Shown here in pieces: positions 62,846-64,000 of a DNA stretch of 64,000 nt. Position 1 is the first letter of the stretch, and each line of letters begins with the position of its first letter. The DNA is from Cyanobium sp. NS01. GTDB lineage: Bacteria > Cyanobacteriota > Cyanobacteriia > PCC-6307 > Cyanobiaceae. The DNA lies in contig NZ_CP047940.1 in assembly GCF_014280235.1 (NCBI RefSeq), positions 1,364,001 to 1,428,000 of the forward strand, given 5' to 3'. Below the pieces are notes generated by a model. It saw only the letters and a program-made list of their open reading frames with translations. It was not told where the DNA came from and searched no databases. The position numbers and the translations under genes are program-made.

Positions 62846-64000
62846 GTGGTCCCCCAGGCTGAGGGCTCGGGTCCGCCTTCTCCCCAGGACCACTGGCTCA
62901 CCTGCCGGGATGGCGTGCGGCTGGTGAGCCGGATCTGGGAACCGGAGGGGGAGGGCCCCTGGCCCGTGCTGTTGATGCGCCAGCCCTACGGCCGCGCCAT
63001 CGCCTCCACGGTGACCTACGCCCATCCCAGCTGGTATGCCAGCCACGGCTTCCTGGTGGTGGTGCAGGACGTGCGGGGCCGGGGCGATTCGGAGGGGGAC
63101 TTCGCCGGCTTCGCCCAGGAGGCCCGCGATGGCACAGACACGTTGCGGTGGGCCAGGCAGCTGCCTGGCAGCAACGGCCGTCTTGGTTGCTATGGCTTCT
63201 CCTACCAGGGATTGGCTCAGCTGCTGCTGGACGCTGACGGCCCCCTGCCGGACTGCCTGGCTCCCGCCATGGCCGGACTCGATGAGCGCCTGCACTGGGC
63301 CAGCAGCGGCGGCGCTCACTGGTGGGCCCTCGGCCTTGGCTGGGGCCTGCAGCTGGCGGCCGAGCGCCTGCGTCGCCGCGGCGACAGCCAGGGCTGGCTC
63401 GAGATCCGCGGCGCCCTCGACAGCGGCCAGTTTCTGAGCACGGGCCCGGAGCTGATGCAGCGCCACGACCCGGGCGGCATGGCCCTGCGCTGGTTGCGCA
63501 GCGATGCGGGCGAACCCACCGCCTGGAGCCGCCACAGCCCGCCGGATGCCCTCTGGCGCCAGCCGATGCTGCTGATCGGCGGCTGGCACGACCCCCATCT
63601 CTCAGGAGTGCTGGATCTCTGGCAGCAGGCCCGCCGTCGAGGCGGCCAGCCCCTGTTGCGCCTCGGCGCCTGGAGCCATTTGCGCTGGGACGGTGGCCTC
63701 GATGGGCTGCAACTGCGCTTTTTCCGCCACCACCTCCAGGACGCTCCCCTGGAGCCCACTGGGACGCCTGCCGTGGAGGCCGCCCAGGACCTGGCCCAGG
63801 CTGTGGCCCTCCAGGACTGCCGCGGAGGCCCCTGGCTGCGGGGCCGGAGCGAAGCGCCAGGTGGACGGGAGCAGACCCCTGGGCCTCGCAGCTGGGCGCT
63901 CGGCAGTGCCGGGCTGGCTGCCGTGGACCCGCAGGAGGGCTGGCTGGCGGCCAGCGCCCCTGGCGACGGTGGCGGTGGCGGTGGCGGGGCCCGGCCGCGT
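62846..64000 (+). CDS. CocE/NonD-family hydrolase, partial (3' end off the window)
   Basis: 385 codons in the window from a GTG at 62846; no stop is reached. An S15/X-prolyl peptidase-like alpha/beta hydrolase. The N-terminal part has DGVRLVSRIWEPEGEGPWPVLLMRQPYGR and VVVQDVRGRGDSEGDFAGF, the nucleophile elbow is GCYGFSYQG with the catalytic serine, and LLIGGWHDPHLSG and LRLGAWSHLRWDG supply the expected Asp and His positions. Substrates of the family are esters or acyl compounds. A run of seven glycines (63969-63986) lies close to the edge, in a linker before the missing C-terminal domain. Confidence 0.87.
   Translation, partial: MVPQAEGSGPPSPQDHWLTCRDGVRLVSRIWEPEGEGPWPVLLMRQPYGRAIASTVTYAHPSWYASHGFLVVVQDVRGRGDSEGDFAGFAQEARDGTDTLRWARQLPGSNGRLGCYGFSYQGLAQLLLDADGPLPDCLAPAMAGLDERLHWASSGGAHWWALGLGWGLQLAAERLRRRGDSQGWLEIRGALDSGQFLSTGPELMQRHDPGGMALRWLRSDAGEPTAWSRHSPPDALWRQPMLLIGGWHDPHLSGVLDLWQQARRRGGQPLLRLGAWSHLRWDGGLDGLQLRFFRHHLQDAPLEPTGTPAVEAAQDLAQAVALQDCRGGPWLRGRSEAPGGREQTPGPRSWALGSAGLAAVDPQEGWLAASAPGDGGGGGGGARPR
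63968..63986. repeat. Glycine-coding tandem repeat in the hydrolase gene
   Basis: Three copies of GGTGGC encode a polyglycine stretch (GGGGGGG) in a probable interdomain linker. A slippage-prone site. Confidence 0.7.

Overview
The window reads as ordinary core chromosome of a high-G+C unicellular picocyanobacterium of the Cyanobium/Synechococcus (cluster 5) type. The evidence is gene content: psbA for the photosystem II D1 protein, ndhD, ycf51, solanesyl diphosphate synthase, menD/menB (phylloquinone), glgA, a manganese ABC importer, and several families known mainly from cyanobacteria (DUF3288, DUF760, DUF1350, DUF2605, DUF4336, YcjF/DUF697-like). Codon third positions are almost all G or C, genes are packed with 1-8 bp overlaps, and GTG/TTG starts are common. 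I see no insertion sequence, prophage, CRISPR array or rRNA operon, and one tRNA gene, tRNA-Pro(GGG).

Layout. 1-3543 (mostly minus): partial mini-RNase III, a STAS protein, carA, trpD with a hairpin-rich leader, and a DUF3288 gene. 3585-7497 (plus): an ABC exporter, msrA, four small proteins (three of them with obvious membrane or signal segments) and tRNA-Pro. 7479-8913 (minus): a small basic protein and a DnaQ-type exonuclease. 8964-10220 (plus): PrxQ and a DUF1350 hydrolase. 10241-17971 (mainly minus): acs, sds, murI, amiC, a Nit-family amidase and comB, with two plus-strand genes inserted. 18116-23779 (plus): ubiD, an Rrf2-like regulator, aroA, an MnmC-like methyltransferase and glmU. 23805-30810 (minus): the packed run menD-menB-ldt-glgA-membrane protein-murF.

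30852-33093: lepB, DUF760 and DUF4336 genes. 33130-37207 (minus): psbA with promoter and a clear terminator, followed by mntC-mntA-mntB. 37222-42700: a DUF697 pseudo-GTPase candidate, two unknowns, trpS, an exported GH104 lysozyme, and TM2 and DUF2605 genes. 42759-53413 (plus): thrS, glk, thrB, ndhD, an M3 oligopeptidase, then a coupled trio of sugar-kinase-like, DOMON-like and glycosyltransferase-like genes. 53382-61483 (minus): tamB-ROK kinase-proA-folB-polysaccharide pyruvyl transferase, almost without gaps. 61551-64000 (plus): ycf51, a helix-hairpin-helix protein with an apparent CTG start, an exported small protein and a CocE/NonD hydrolase that runs off the end.

The genes serve cell-wall synthesis and remodelling (murI, amiC, murF, glmU, ldt, GH104), quinone and isoprenoid synthesis (sds, ubiD, menD, menB), amino-acid metabolism (carA, trpD, aroA, thrB, proA), photosynthesis with its manganese supply (psbA, mntCAB, ndhD) and sugar metabolism (glgA, glk, ROK kinase). 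I did not find a clear new defence or mobile system. The most distinctive observations are the sugar kinase/DOMON/glycosyltransferase trio, a ROK kinase without its zinc ligands, a secreted phage-type lysozyme, a cluster-less Rrf2 protein coupled to UbiD, a DUF697 protein without a P-loop, and the trpD leader.
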